Assembly: GCF_024868665.1 (NCBI RefSeq)
Contig: NC_079897.1
Coordinates: forward strand, 5,330,316 to 5,394,315
Reading direction: 5' to 3'
Source: Triplophysa rosa
Taxonomy: Eukaryota; Chordata; Actinopteri; Cypriniformes; Nemacheilidae
DNA: 64,000 nucleotides
Shown: piece by piece, positions 29,941-41,550 of the stretch
How the letters are laid out: each line of letters starts with the position of its first letter
How positions within the stretch are numbered: position 1 is the first letter of the stretch
Made by a program: the position numbers and the translations under genes
The notes under the pieces: model-generated
Databases searched by the model: none
Told to the model about the DNA's origin: nothing
Seen by the model: only the letters and a program-made list of their open reading frames with translations

Positions 29941-30047
29941 TTTATAACGGGCCCGAGTAGCACCAACAGTGAACGGAGTTGTAAGACAGCGCTTGAGGGT
30001 GCAGCAAATCCTTACTATCTGGAATAAGACTCTGTGAGAAACTTGAG
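29941..30047 (+). promoter_or_regulatory. etv2: etv2 core promoter and non-coding first exon
   Basis: TTTATAA at 29941-29947 is a TATA-like box, with transcription expected to start near 29970. A non-coding exon then runs to 30047, where GAG|GTAAGA is a strong donor. The next acceptor (TTTCTTTCTTCAG) ends at 30384, directly before the start codon. The GC-rich upstream block (CGCGCGGAGACACGCCCC) fits a promoter. Confidence 0.65.
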
Positions 30048-30384
30048 GTAAGATCAGCTTTTTATTTCATACGAACTAAATCTAGCTTTTTTATTCCATA
30101 CCAACTAAATCTGAGATTTTTTATCTGATCAATCAAGTGTTGATTCACTGACTGATATTGAAGATAGTGGACCATTGTGCTAAACATTGATAATTTACTT
30201 AATAAATGAATCTGTGATTTAACAATACATTTATTGTGAATTGTATAACTAACATACAAATAAGGATACATATGTTTTAGTATTTTAACTAGGCCTACGT
30301 TTAAAATCTGAAATAAAAAAGAATCACAGCAAAGGCTGAAATTTCATTTTATTTCAAATGAAAAAAAAATGTTTCTTTCTTCAG

Positions 30385-32750
30385 ATGGAAATGTATCAAG
30401 CTGGATTTTACACAGAAGACTTCAGAACTCAAGAAGTTCCTGGTGGATTTGACTTCAGTTCATATGGTAATTTTCCACTTTTATCGATCATCATTTATTG
30501 AATTTAAACTATAAAAATATCTGATTCTCAATATAATTGATAATATAGTTTTTCCATTATTGCTATTATCCATTCACTCAGCCCTCAAGGGGAAAAGTCA
30601 GCACATTTTGTGGGCTGTAGTGCTCCTCCGGCCTTGTTTCCTGAATCTCTGTGCAAAACATTTCCTTTGTCCTTCAGCTGTAAAGGCAGATTTGCAACAC
30701 CCCTGTCAAACCCCCCAAAATTAGACCTTGACATCTTGTTTGCGTGCACTAATTCAAAGCTCATCAGGAAAAGGGGGTGTCAGGCTGTGCATGCTCTGAG
30801 ATTTAGGAATGTCCCATTCAGGGATGTCGCAAAAACGGGGTGGTCAGGTTAAAGATACACCCGTTTTTCTGTTCCCTCCCTCTCTTCCTAATCCTTTCCT
30901 CCAGACTTCCTCCTCAAACAGATTTAGCACCCTGTCTCCTATAGCCTTCTTCATCACCCTGTCAGAGTCGCTTTATAGCGTTTCCTTTATCCCAGCGTTA
31001 CTTCAGCCTGGTGAAGAAAACTTTAGGGTGTTGAGTTGCACAAATATGAAACATCTGTAATCTGATCCGGTCCATTGTTAATTCTATGCATCGCATTTCT
31101 CGCTGGCTCTCATTCATTTCGTATCTTTGATAATGTACCTCCAGACTACAGTGGTGAAGACCTGTCCTTTTTATTAGACAGCAAAGGACCTGCCCAGCAC
31201 CAGTATCCAGAAACATACTCGGAGCCCCAGAAGGAGCATTTGCACGCTTCCAAAGGTAAACAATTTTTTTCTTGAAAATTTCTGTCAGCAGTGTTAATTG
31301 AAATCTTAAAAAGCAAACAAGGAACTTCAATGATTAAAAACATACAAATGTGTGTTTACTCTTGGATTTTAGGTCACACTCAGACGGTCAGTTCCACAGA
31401 CTCTGGACTGTTTAATCTGGACTCATTCCCTGAGTTTAATTGCTGGGCATCATACACGAATAGTGAGTATTGAAACATATCGGTACAAAACGTTTTCTTC
31501 TTTCTTGAAGTTCTTTCCAGACATTTTCGAAACCTTGTAAGTAACCTGTCTTTTGTCTTTTTCAGTTCCAGAGGGAATAATAGCAGATAGACAACAGGTT
31601 GGCTTTCAAGAGACTGCTCAAACCTACCAGAACCTTGTCCCACTGTGTCCTCCAGCCCAAAACGGTCCATTCAGCTCAGGAATGGACACCAGCAGTCATT
31701 ACCAACCTGGAAAAGCTCCAAGATCATCTGTCACCAATAATTTGGAACATCTGGGTGAGTATTAACTCAAATCAAATCTCCAAACTTCTGAAAACATTGA
31801 AATTGCTTTTGTATAAATCTGTGTATGATAAATGATTTTATACTTAATTCTTGTTCAGTTGATGCTGAGAGAACATATGCTATGTATGAAGCTGACCAAC
31901 AAAGCAGGTCTCCATACTGGTCCGACTACCCCTCACCAGGTTACTGCACATCCATGCTTGGACAGCCCCCATCCTCCTCCTCCCCTCCAGTTTCTCAACC
32001 CTCAGAGACATTCTGCACCCGTGTGGCCAAAAGACGTAGCGCACCATCTCAAAGATCAGACAGGGAGGGAGACCTGACACCAATGTCTGCTTATCCAGGT
32101 GAGGGATTCTGTTGTAGAAGGTCTTTGTTTGTTTTTATGAAATAGTGAAATAAAATGTGTCTTGTCACGATGTATAGCTCAATATTGATTGTTCTGCACT
32201 AGGATCTGGACCTATTCAGCTTTGGCAATTTCTGTTGGAACTTCTGCTGGACTCCGCTTGCCACACCTTCATCAGCTGGACCGGGGATGGCTGGGAATTT
32301 AAAATGTCAGATCCTGCAGAGGTGAGATTCATTCCTCAATCAAACACAGTGGTCTAAAAAAATGGAGACATTTTACACTAGAGAGGGCATGTGTTATCTT
32401 CTCATCGGTGAATTTTTTTTAACTAATCTTATTGGTTGTGTTAAGACACTCACCGTGTTCCCTCTAACCTGCAGGTGGCAAAGAGGTGGGGTCAGTGTAA
32501 GAACAAGCCCAAAATGAACTACGAGAAGCTGAGTCGTGGTCTGCGTTATTACTACCACAAAAACATCATTCACAAAACAGCAGGCAAACGTTACGTCTAC
32601 CGCTTCGTCTGCGACGTTCAGGGCATGCTCGGGAAAACTGCACACGAAGTTTTCGCGAGTCTAAACATCTCGCCATCAAATGCAGGATCTCCACAGTCTG
32701 TAGTAAGCGCAACCAGATCAGAGGAAACCACAGAGTCCTGGGGACATTAA
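30385..32750 (+). CDS. etv2: etv2 / etsrp: ETS factor of the endothelial lineage (complete)
   Basis: Etv2/Etsrp is the early regulator that commits mesoderm to endothelial and myeloid fate. Seven coding exons: 30385-30466, 31145-31255, 31373-31462, 31566-31754, 31859-32098, 32203-32321 and 32475-32750, giving 368 codons. The N-terminus [20 protein letters not shown] matches my memory of zebrafish Etsrp. There is no Pointed domain, as expected for ETV2. The ETS domain (about 240-325) is split over the last two exons: [18 protein letters not shown] and [19 protein letters not shown], then [20 protein letters not shown] and [12 protein letters not shown]. It is of ETS1 type and clearly different from the single-exon FLI1-type ETS domain of its neighbour. 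The first exon is non-coding. AATAAA at 33027-33032. Confidence 0.94.
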
Positions 32751-33170
32751 AGGGAAAGAACTGTAATGATCAAAAAGAACTGACGAACATCAGAAGTCAT
32801 GTCGAGGATTCAATACTAACTGTAGCATTCAAAGTTTGAACTGGATTTTTGCAGGAGCGAAAAAAAATGGGGACTGCAGTTTCGGCAGCCGTGACAGATC
32901 TCAGATCAGTGTTCAAATATAAAACTGTTATTAGCTACCTCTTTTGATGTTGGAACACTAATTTTGTAAATGTATCTTTTTTGTTTTGTAAACTGATGTT
33001 GTGACATCAGATTGTGAATTCTTGTAAATAAACTGAATGTTGTCAATGTAAATGTTTCTACACAAAATGTTGCTGATCAGTCATTAATCATGTAATTTTA
33101 TATACATCAGTATCACAAATCTATACTATCAAAAGTTGGGTTCACTTCGCAAAAATTGATCTTATCATCT

Positions 33171-34227
33171 TGAAGCGACCGTTCACCCAAAAATAAAACT
33201 TCTGTCATCATTTACACACCCTCGAGTTGTTCCAAACATATTTGTGTCATGGTTCTGCTTCTTTTAGTCTTGGATTTCCTGGTCCTGTAGCAGAGCCATG
33301 ACAAAGTCGTTGGTTATGTGTGGAGAGAAACATATTATTGTCCTTTTGACAATAATATGCGTTCTCTCCAGTGTCTTGTCATTGGCCCCGCCCCTCTCGT
33401 TTCCCGTATTACTTCCCGACCGTGTTCCATTACCCTCACCTGCCCTGTGTCACTATCCCTCGTTTGTCTTCCCTTTAAATAGCCCTCATGTTTCATTGTC
33501 TTGTGTTCGTGGATTGCGTTTTGTACCGTGTATTGTGTTCCTGTCTAAATCCCTAGTCAAAGTCAAAGGCAAAGGCAATGTGAAGTCGAGCCTGTTTAAG
33601 TCTGTGAGTTTGCGTTTCTATAGTGTTGTTCTTTTACCCTGTCTCAGTTATATTTGTCCTGTCAGTTTTTGTATCTAGTTTTGTTGGTTTGCCCCATCGT
33701 GGGTTTTTGTTTTGTCTTTTGGTATTTATAAATAAATATATTTTGTTAACCCCTTCATCGCTGTCCTGCTATTGGGTTCTTCCCCGTACTCGTGACAATT
33801 TGGAAGAATGCTTGTAACCAAACAGTTCTTGGCCACCATTGACTACCATAGTGGGAATTAATGATAATAGTCAAAAGTGCCCCAGAACCGTTTACTTACA
33901 TTCTTCAAAATCGTCTTTTGTGTTTAACAGAACAAAGAAATGTATAGCAATTTTTTCCTACTATAGTCAATGGTGGCTAACATCGTGTCTACACCGGACG
34001 CGACCGACGCGACACGACAAAAGATAGAAACGCATTTAGAACCCATTATAATTTTTTTACCGGTGTAGACACGGTGTTAGAACTGTTTGGTTACGAGCAT
34101 TCTTACAAATATCTTTCTCTGCTCTGTGTTCATCAGAACAAATACATGTATACAGATTTGTACCAACTCGAGGGTGAGTACCTAAATGATGACAGAATTT
34201 TCATTTTTGGGTCAACTATTTCTTTAA
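33171..34227. mobile_element. TTAA-family MITE split by a solo LTR and a second insertion
   Basis: The left half starts near 33171 with 'accgttcacccaaaaataaa'. The right half ends 'ttttgggtcaactatttctttaa' at 34227. The middle is broken by the LTR at 33245-33797 and by a segment near 33983-34077 beginning 'gtgtctacaccggacgcgac'. The left TTAA has decayed. Confidence 0.7.
33245..33797. mobile_element. Solo LTR with 5-bp target duplication
   Basis: Begins TGTCATGGTTCTGCTT and ends CCCCGTACTCGTGACA, the TG...CA ends of an LTR. ATTTG at 33240-33244 is repeated exactly at 33798-33802. An AATAAA-type signal lies at 33731-33736. No internal retroelement genes remain, so it is a solo LTR, probably of a fish Gypsy-like family. 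Confidence 0.85.
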
Positions 34228-34664
34228 TCGTTTGATTGGAAGGTGCATGCTTACATGTTCAAAATTTGTGCCGACATCTAAATATTTTGATTGCAAAACA
34301 ACTGTACGCAGAAAATTTTGTTTACGTATCCTTTGTCGGCTGTCTCACGGTATTCGTAACTATTTTAAGATTTTGCTAATTCGTAGGAATCTCTACATTC
34401 GTGAGTGTGGTTAGGGGAGGGGCTTCAGTATGGCTTTTATAATTCTCGTGCGTTTTTGTACAGTTAACATGAAATCATATAAGCCACCTTGTAAGAGTTC
34501 TTGTGAGAACCAAATATGGTTATTCTATGGCATCACTGCAAAGAACATTTTTTGCACAGTTATATTTAAAAGTGAAGATGGGAACTCCTTGAATATTATT
34601 TAAATAAGTAGCATATAAATGCAGGAACTAGAACGGAATTGCGCTCATATAGGGGCCGTTTAAC

Positions 34665-34672
34665 TTTCACTT
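34665..34672 (-). promoter_or_regulatory. IRF/ISRE-like half site upstream of the caspase gene
   Basis: TTTCACTT is AAGTGAAA on the minus strand, the core bound by interferon regulatory factors, within 60 bases of the start codon. The second half of a full ISRE is poor. Confidence 0.3.
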
Positions 34673-34723
34673 CGTGTCAGCGAACAACAGGCACTAGAGG
34701 AGGAAAGAACACTCTAAGGAAAC

Positions 34724-36849
34724 ATGGAGAAAACCACTAAGGATCACCTGATCGACACTTTTGACGATTTGGGAAAGGACGATCATAAGAAATTTAAGCT
34801 CAAGTTGTGCGATCGAAAGCAAGAACCGCGCATCCGCAGAGCTAAGATCGAGAAGACCGAAGACTCGCTGGATCTGGCAGATCTGATGATAACCCATTTC
34901 ACTTCGAACGGAGCGGTTGCAGTAACACTCGAAATTTTAGAAGCCATTGCGTGTAATGAACATGCAGAGGAGCTGAGAGAGAAAACAAAACGAAGTAAGT
35001 GAAAAAAGTGTTAATAATTAACCAGGCAACACGTCTGGTGTGTATTATGTTACTTATTAACTCACTATTACTGATATGAAAAATGAACCTTAATACAAAT
35101 TATTTTAAATGTATGAGTCAAAATCTGTCGATAGTGGAACAAGTTTCACTGTCGTTTTCACCATTATTACAACAGAAAACCTGCATTTTCGTGGGTTTAA
35201 ATGATATTTTTGTTATAAGAGAAAATTAAAACAACTTGTTTGTGACAGCTGAATGTTACAGTTTTGACAAGCCAAACATGTCAGTCTCAGTTGTTTAAAA
35301 GATTTATACAGTTTTCAAAGTTTCATGATTAAAGTGTGGTTTAATTTTCTAATACAATTTTTTTATTTGATTGATTTGATTTGATTTCTGTAGGCACCCC
35401 AGTGGCTCAACCTGAAGAGGTCGACCAAAAACCAGCACCAAGTGATCTGAAGACTGTTGACTATCTGTCAGATGACTGTCCGGAACATTTTACTCCATGC
35501 AGCCCAACGTTTAAAGACAAAATTCTCAAAGAAAAGGACAAGGAGGCAAGTATCTTATTTTCACCAATGTTGTAAGGAAAAACAATCTTGTATTTTGTCA
35601 ATAATACACACCTTTGGGTTTGTTTTTAGATTTACAAACAACTGGATAAATCCAAAAGAAAACGCTTGGCCCTGGTTATTACCAACATAAACTTTAAGAT
35701 GACTTCTATGAAGAGAAGCGGTGCAGAGAAAGATGAAGAGAACATGGAGTGCCTGTTACGGCAGCTGGATTATGACGTTGTGAAACATAGAGATCTCTCT
35801 GGAAACGTACGTTAGTAAAATTTATTAAAGTAGAAATTGCTCATTTTACAGCTAAAATCTTTGTGTTCTGTTCTGTTCTGTTCTGTTCTGTACTTATCAC
35901 TTCATTTTTGGTGTTTGGTCTTCATTTATGTAACAATGTGCATTTCATTTGCCAGCAAATGGATGAAGCCATCAAGAAATTTGCTCAACGAGATGAACAT
36001 AAGAATTCAGACAGCACCTTTGTGGTTATAATGTCCCATGGAATGCTGGGTGTCATTTTAGGCATCAATTATGATAAGGAAAACAATGACCTCTTCCCTA
36101 TTGATAATATCTACAAGCATCTGAACTCAGTGAATTGTCCAGCTCTGCTTGATAAACCAAAGGTTATTCTTATCCAAGCCTGCAGGGGAGGTAACTTAAA
36201 TGATTCAAAATACAGTCAATTGACATCATTACCTTCATTGTGTTCACTAAATCTTATTTCACATATGCTGCTGATTTTCAGAGGAACATGGACGTGTGTG
36301 GAGTGATGGAGTGCCTCAGGAGCCAATGGGAATAGAGGCAGATGACTTTGTGCACAAAGAGAAAGATTTCATCTCACTGTTGTCCTGCACCCCCGGTGAG
36401 TATTCCGAGACACAATCTTGAGATCAGTTGATGTTTTGCAGTGTCAGAGAATTAGTCATGTCTGACTGAAGGTTTTTATTATTAAAGTTACTGAGTTGTT
36501 TTGCAGGTTTGCTAATTCCATGCTCCACTATTGAATATTCTTTACAGAAACCAAATCCTACAGGCACGTTAAGTTTGGAACATTTTATGTCAGGTGCATA
36601 CTGAAGGTGTTTAGGAAAGTTGCACATGAGGATCACATTGAGGAATTGTTCAGGAAGGTAAATCAAATGCTGCTGCAAGTTGAACAACGTCTGTGTGAAT
36701 TTTTGTTACAGTTGAATCACGGTTATATTCCCTTTTTGCAGGTTATGAGATGCTTTGAGAGTGATACACGTATGGGGCCCTACAAACAAATGGTGTGTAA
36801 AGACAGAGCAACACTGACCAAGCTCTTCTACCTTTTCCCTGGACTCTGA
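34724..36849 (+). CDS. caspa: PYD-caspase (caspase-1-like, caspa/caspy type), complete
   Basis: Fish inflammatory caspases carry an N-terminal pyrin domain and are recruited by ASC, then cleave IL-1beta-like and gasdermin targets after Asp. Exons: 34724-34994, 35394-35545, 35630-35806, 35956-36190, 36282-36395, 36548-36657 and 36742-36849, giving 388 codons. The PYD is residues 1-90. The p20 region begins KRLALVITNINF with the P1-pocket Arg170 (RSGAEKDEEN). Catalytic His228 lies in VVIMSHG and catalytic Cys276 in IQACRG. The p10 part has the S1 Arg322 (SYRHVKFGTFYV) and ends LTKLFYLFPGL. All active-site residues are present, so it should be active. Intron 2 uses a GC donor (GAG|GCAAGT). The choice of caspa over caspb is by position next to pycard and is not proven. 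AATAAA at 37247-37252. Confidence 0.88.
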
Positions 36850-37614
36850 AGGCATACTTCAGTCCTCTGTGAATTATAGCCCTGTGGCATATAGAGTCTT
36901 CATGTCTGTTGTACATAGGCCTGAACATGCTTAAGTTACATTCCTGTTGCGGTTGAAAAAACGGGTTCTTTTACAAACAAGAAAAAAACGAATTGATGAT
37001 TATTCTGTCCAGATTGTAAACAGGGCTGTTTGTATGTTTCCAACATATGATTGTCATATTATTTTATCATTATGATTAAAATGTTTCTATTAAATTGATA
37101 CGATTTTCCCATTAGGAGTGCATTTACTTGACTGAAATGTCTGATGGTTATGTTGTACTTAAAGGCATTCCTCACATCAACCATGTTTGCAAGTAAAATT
37201 GGAAATAGCCAAACAGAAACATGCAGTATGCTTACATTATAAACAGAATAAAGAGTTGTCACAGGTAGATGGGAACAACTTTTGTTTTAAGATGCCTCCT
37301 GAAAGCATGAACGAGTGAAACAAACACTTTATACCAAAAAAGGACAAACAATTGAGTTATGTTGAAAAGATGCGGAAGATGTCTGTGAATCAGAATGCAA
37401 AGACCACGTTGCATGTACCATGTTTGTTTTCTTCTAAATATATACTGCATCATCCTCATTTAGGTGCTGTTCCTGTGAAGTATGACTATCTTCTCAGCTT
37501 TACTATGTGAGGTTGAACTGTTGGCTTCAACCTGACTATTGCCTCCGGGCGTAAACATGGTCTTTGCGCTGCAGCTCCTTGTGTGTTTACTTGTTCAACT
37601 TGTTTGCAGGTGAA

Positions 37615-37825
37615 AGTAAAATCTGTCATTCTATTTATTTACTCACTCTAAACCTGTATGACGGAGTGACTTCTTCAGAACACGGAACAATATTTTGAAG
37701 AATGTTGGTAACAAAACAACATTAATTTGTGTTTCACTGAAGAAAGAGTTATACACACGTTTTTGAACAACGTGAGGGTGAATAGATGATGACAGATTTT
37801 GATCTTTTTATCACTATTCCTCCGT
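37615..37825. mobile_element. Degraded TTAA-family MITE
   Basis: Contains 'ctatttatttactcactcta', 'ttgaagaatgttggtaac' and 'gtgagggtgaatagatgatg' in the family order; both ends are decayed. A half copy of the same family (right end only) is at about 38600-38672. Confidence 0.6.
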
Positions 37826-38034
37826 AAAACAAGTGAATGTAACAAACTATTTTGTTAGTTAACTGTCTAATAATTCTAAAATGTATTAGTTCTCACCACA
37901 TAAATATACAGTTTGCTCCTTTATTGCTTTCTTTGCTTAAGGTAGATTAATGGGACATCTTGTACCACAGCGTTTATGAAAAGTGTTGAGATAAATCTGG
38001 TATACATGTCAAGTCGATTCCAAAACTTGATCTA

Positions 38035-38280
38035 GGGGAGAGCGGAGCACAACGTCACACTTTTTTTTTAGCTCAATCACTCAAAAAATACTTGAGCTTG
38101 ATTAATCATATTTTTTACACAAGTCACATTCACATCTCTGCTACAAATGAACACATAAAGTTTGTTTCTGGAACCTATGGCTCGCGTACAATTACAGCAA
38201 GGGACAGAAGTGCAAACGTCACAACTTACCCCATGGATGGGGTTTATTGTAACAGATAGGGTTAGTTGTAACACTTGCTA
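38035..38280. repeat. Fish repeat of the 'gttagttgtaacac' type
   Basis: Starts 'aggggagagcggagcacaac' and continues to 'ataggg ttagttgtaacac'. I recognise this wording as a common fish interspersed repeat but cannot assign a family. There is no gene in 37260-39100. Confidence 0.4.
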
Positions 38281-39165
38281 TAAAATTCTGTTTGAACATA
38301 AATAACTCAATATTATCCTGTCTATAAATGTGGATATTGTTTGTGGATTTGGTGACTTACACGCCCAACTGAGAGATAAAAAAGTTAAATATATGATGAA
38401 GAAATTTACTTTGATGCTGCCAAAACACTCTTTGTCCAATATCTTCATAGAAACTAGCCAAAACTTATCATATATTCACAGATGACCGTCATCTGGCAAT
38501 GAGAGATAAAGACCGAAAACACAAATCGCTCGACCCTGTGTACCTACGAAAAACATCCGTGTTAATGGTGCCCCAGAAATATCAGTTGCTATCATTCCTC
38601 CAAATATATTTCTTTGGAACAACTTGAGTGCGAGTAATTCATGACAGATTTTTGGGTGAACTATCCCTTTCAGATTTGAAAAAGTACAATCTATCTGGCT
38701 TTATAAGTCACTTCAACTTAAATGTTGCCCATGTCTTTACATTACTTTACAGCAACTCATCAAAATATGTTAAGTTACATCAACTTAAACAAAAATGTAA
38801 CTTAGGTCAGCAAAAAAAGAGAATATAAAATCTTAAAATATATAACAAAGCTCTTGTAGTGTGTTTAAATAATCAAACAAATTTATGTTCAAATATTAAT
38901 TTATATTGTGAGAACTTGTGATTTTGAGTTACCTGTAATAAAAAGGGGCTTGCCTTACAATTTTAAGTTGCCTTAATATAAAGTATGTTGTAAAAGTAGT
39001 ACGGCTTTTACAAATGCAATAGTGATGTACCAGATCGTTTAAGCTAAGTGATAAGTACATTTGTGTTGGAGTCTCCACCTCCTATAAACGCCATACCTTC
39101 AAGCCACGTCTGGTTTCATTCTCGTTACAACGACCACTGGAAGAGGCAAGTAAACCTAAGCAAAC

Positions 39166-40887
39166 ATGGTGAAGACCCTTAAGGATCACCTAATCGACAC
39201 CTTTGACGATCTGACTCAGGATAGCGTAAAAAAATTCACAAGAAAGTTGTGTGATAGGAGTCAAGAACCGCGCGTCCGCCGAGGTGCCGTCGAAAAGATT
39301 AAAGACTCGCTGGATCTGGCAGATGTGATGGTGGACACGTTCACATCGAAGGAAGCTGTTACAGTAACAATCGAGATTTTACAAGCTATTGGGTGTAACC
39401 AACAAGCAGAAGATCTGAACAAGGCCACGGGACAGGGTAAGTAACATTTTAAGGCAAATGCGCATTGAGTAACATTACGGTGTACATGTTGTGAACGAAC
39501 AAATGTAATGTAAATGTTTGCAACGTAAAAGTGAACAAAGTCCGAGAAGACGGAAGTTATTTTTCTGTGCATTCACAATGAGGTTGACCTTAGCCTAATA
39601 TAAACGCCGATTAAGCCTTAATGCAAATTATCAATTATGTTGATTCATTTATCAGAGATTTGGGTGCGCCTTCGCTCCAAGTCCACAGTTGAGTATCAAA
39701 CCACGCGTTTAATTTATGAACTCAATTAATCTGATCACATTTCTGAAATATTGCAAATATTGCATACACCATTACATCTGTGTTATAATCGTAGCATCGT
39801 GTTTTCAACGTATTTTAGGCTACAATTGACATTTTTCTACACTTTGCAGACCTCAACTCAAATTTACTTTCGATTTCGGCTTCGAGTCATCAAAGTCAGC
39901 TTATAGCGATGTTATAAAAATAATAAGAAGAATCTTAACCAGGACGTAAATGTTATTTAAATGAATATTGAATGGTGATGGTCTAAAGTGATAAAACAAC
40001 TAAACCCATTTCTGGTCTCATAATGTGTTCATTAAAGGCGTTCACAAAAGGCCTACATAAACCGTTGGATGTAAAATAGCTTTAATGGATTTGTTTGCCT
40101 GTCCTTGTGTATTATGTAATAAATGTGATCAACTCTAAGATTAATAGCACGAAATAGCAATAATAGCCTATTAAAGTCAATTTTGTATTTTCAGCTGGAG
40201 CCCGTGGCAGCGCCGAGGTTTCACCAGGAAGCTCTAGTGCGCCATCTAAGGGTAAAAATATTAATGGAAAAAACTTGAACTCTTCATTTTGGAAGAGAAT
40301 GAGTGAACATATACATGATTATAAATTGAACCCTGCCTGTGAAAACCAAGCAAATTTGTTGGTGATTTACTCTTTTCTGCATAAAATCATCCTACATAAT
40401 GTAAACACGATTGTGTGAAAATATAACCTTGATATCTTTAATATTGACTGAGGAAGGCCATATCAAAGATTGAAATTAATGACTAAAATCAATCTTCAAA
40501 GGTCACTATCTCAATTAGATTGTAAGACTTTAGTCTGGTTTTCACAGACTGGGTCACACATAATCCAGGCAAATAAAGTGACATCCTCATAATCTGACTA
40601 TATGCCATATTAATCTCTTCATAGGTAAACATTTCGTCGATAAACATCGATCACAGCTGATAAACCGAGTTACTAACATAGATGCCATCCTAGATGAACT
40701 TCTTCAGAATGAGATCATCAGTCACAACGAATATAATGTAATCCGCTCTAAAAACACCTCATCAGAGAAGATGAGAGATTTATTTGCAGGCCCAATGCTT
40801 TCTGCTGGAAATGAAGGAAAAGATGCTTTGTATGAGGCTCTTATGATGTTACAACGTCCGTTAATGAAAGATCTTGGAGCTCAGTGA
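39166..40887 (+). CDS. pycard: pycard / ASC: inflammasome adaptor (PYD + CARD), complete
   Basis: ASC links pyrin-domain sensors to caspases by forming filaments (specks) through its PYD and CARD. Three exons: 39166-39436, 40195-40251 and 40625-40887, giving 196 codons, near the usual ASC size. The PYD (1-90) contains KDHLIDTFDDL, KKFTRKLCDRSQEPRVRR and SLDLADVMVDTFTS. A short Gly/Ser/Pro-rich linker exon follows (GARGSAEVSPGSSSAPSKG). The CARD has HRSQLINRVTNIDAILDELL, IISHNEYNVIRSKNTSSEKM and a C-terminal ALYEALMMLQRPLMKDLG helix. Exon 1 is 271 bases, exactly as in the upstream caspase, and the two PYDs are about 60% identical by eye, as are short stretches before the start codons. AATAAA at 41151-41156. 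Confidence 0.93.
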
Positions 40888-41550
40888 AATACAAATGAAT
40901 ATCCTGTCAGCCTGAATATTTTTTTATTGATTAGTTTTTATTCTTGTCTTATGAGATACATTACGCAAACAAGTAACTTTGAATTTAAATGAACAATTGT
41001 AAACTAAAGCTGTATAAACCTAGTATATAAATATATGGTCTTACAATATAAAGGTACTAAATTGTCATCTTTTTAAAACATTTTTATAACGTATGACAAT
41101 GGCCATGATCCTAACAATATTGTCTTAGCTTTGTATTTTTATCGATAATCAATAAACAAGCTAATCAAGAAAGCGTCATGTTTTCTATTCTTCTATTACA
41201 AATCATTTTAGTTTCTGCAGAATTACAAAATTCACAATTGAAGTATTTGTTGCAAGTTGCTCAAAGTTGTAGATCTCTGATACTGGAGTCAAAGTAACAT
41301 TGGGTTAATAAATGTAAAATACTGTAGAAATGTCTCTAAATTTGTGTATATTCATTGGTTCATCTTCATCATCAGTAAAACTACTGCAACTCAGACAGAT
41401 GACTGTACTGACCAATATTGCAGTTATTCCAGATGCACCCCATCACAAGAGTCCTTTGAGTCTATGAGGCTAAGAAAAAATATTAAAAAAGCAGGTTTAA
41501 AAACTTCATTTACCAGACCAACATGAAATAATTTACAAATATAAAGACCC

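Noticed and set aside
33298..33678. Frame of 126 codons between etv2 and the caspase gene
   Set aside because: It lies wholly inside the solo LTR; there is no retroelement protein motif.
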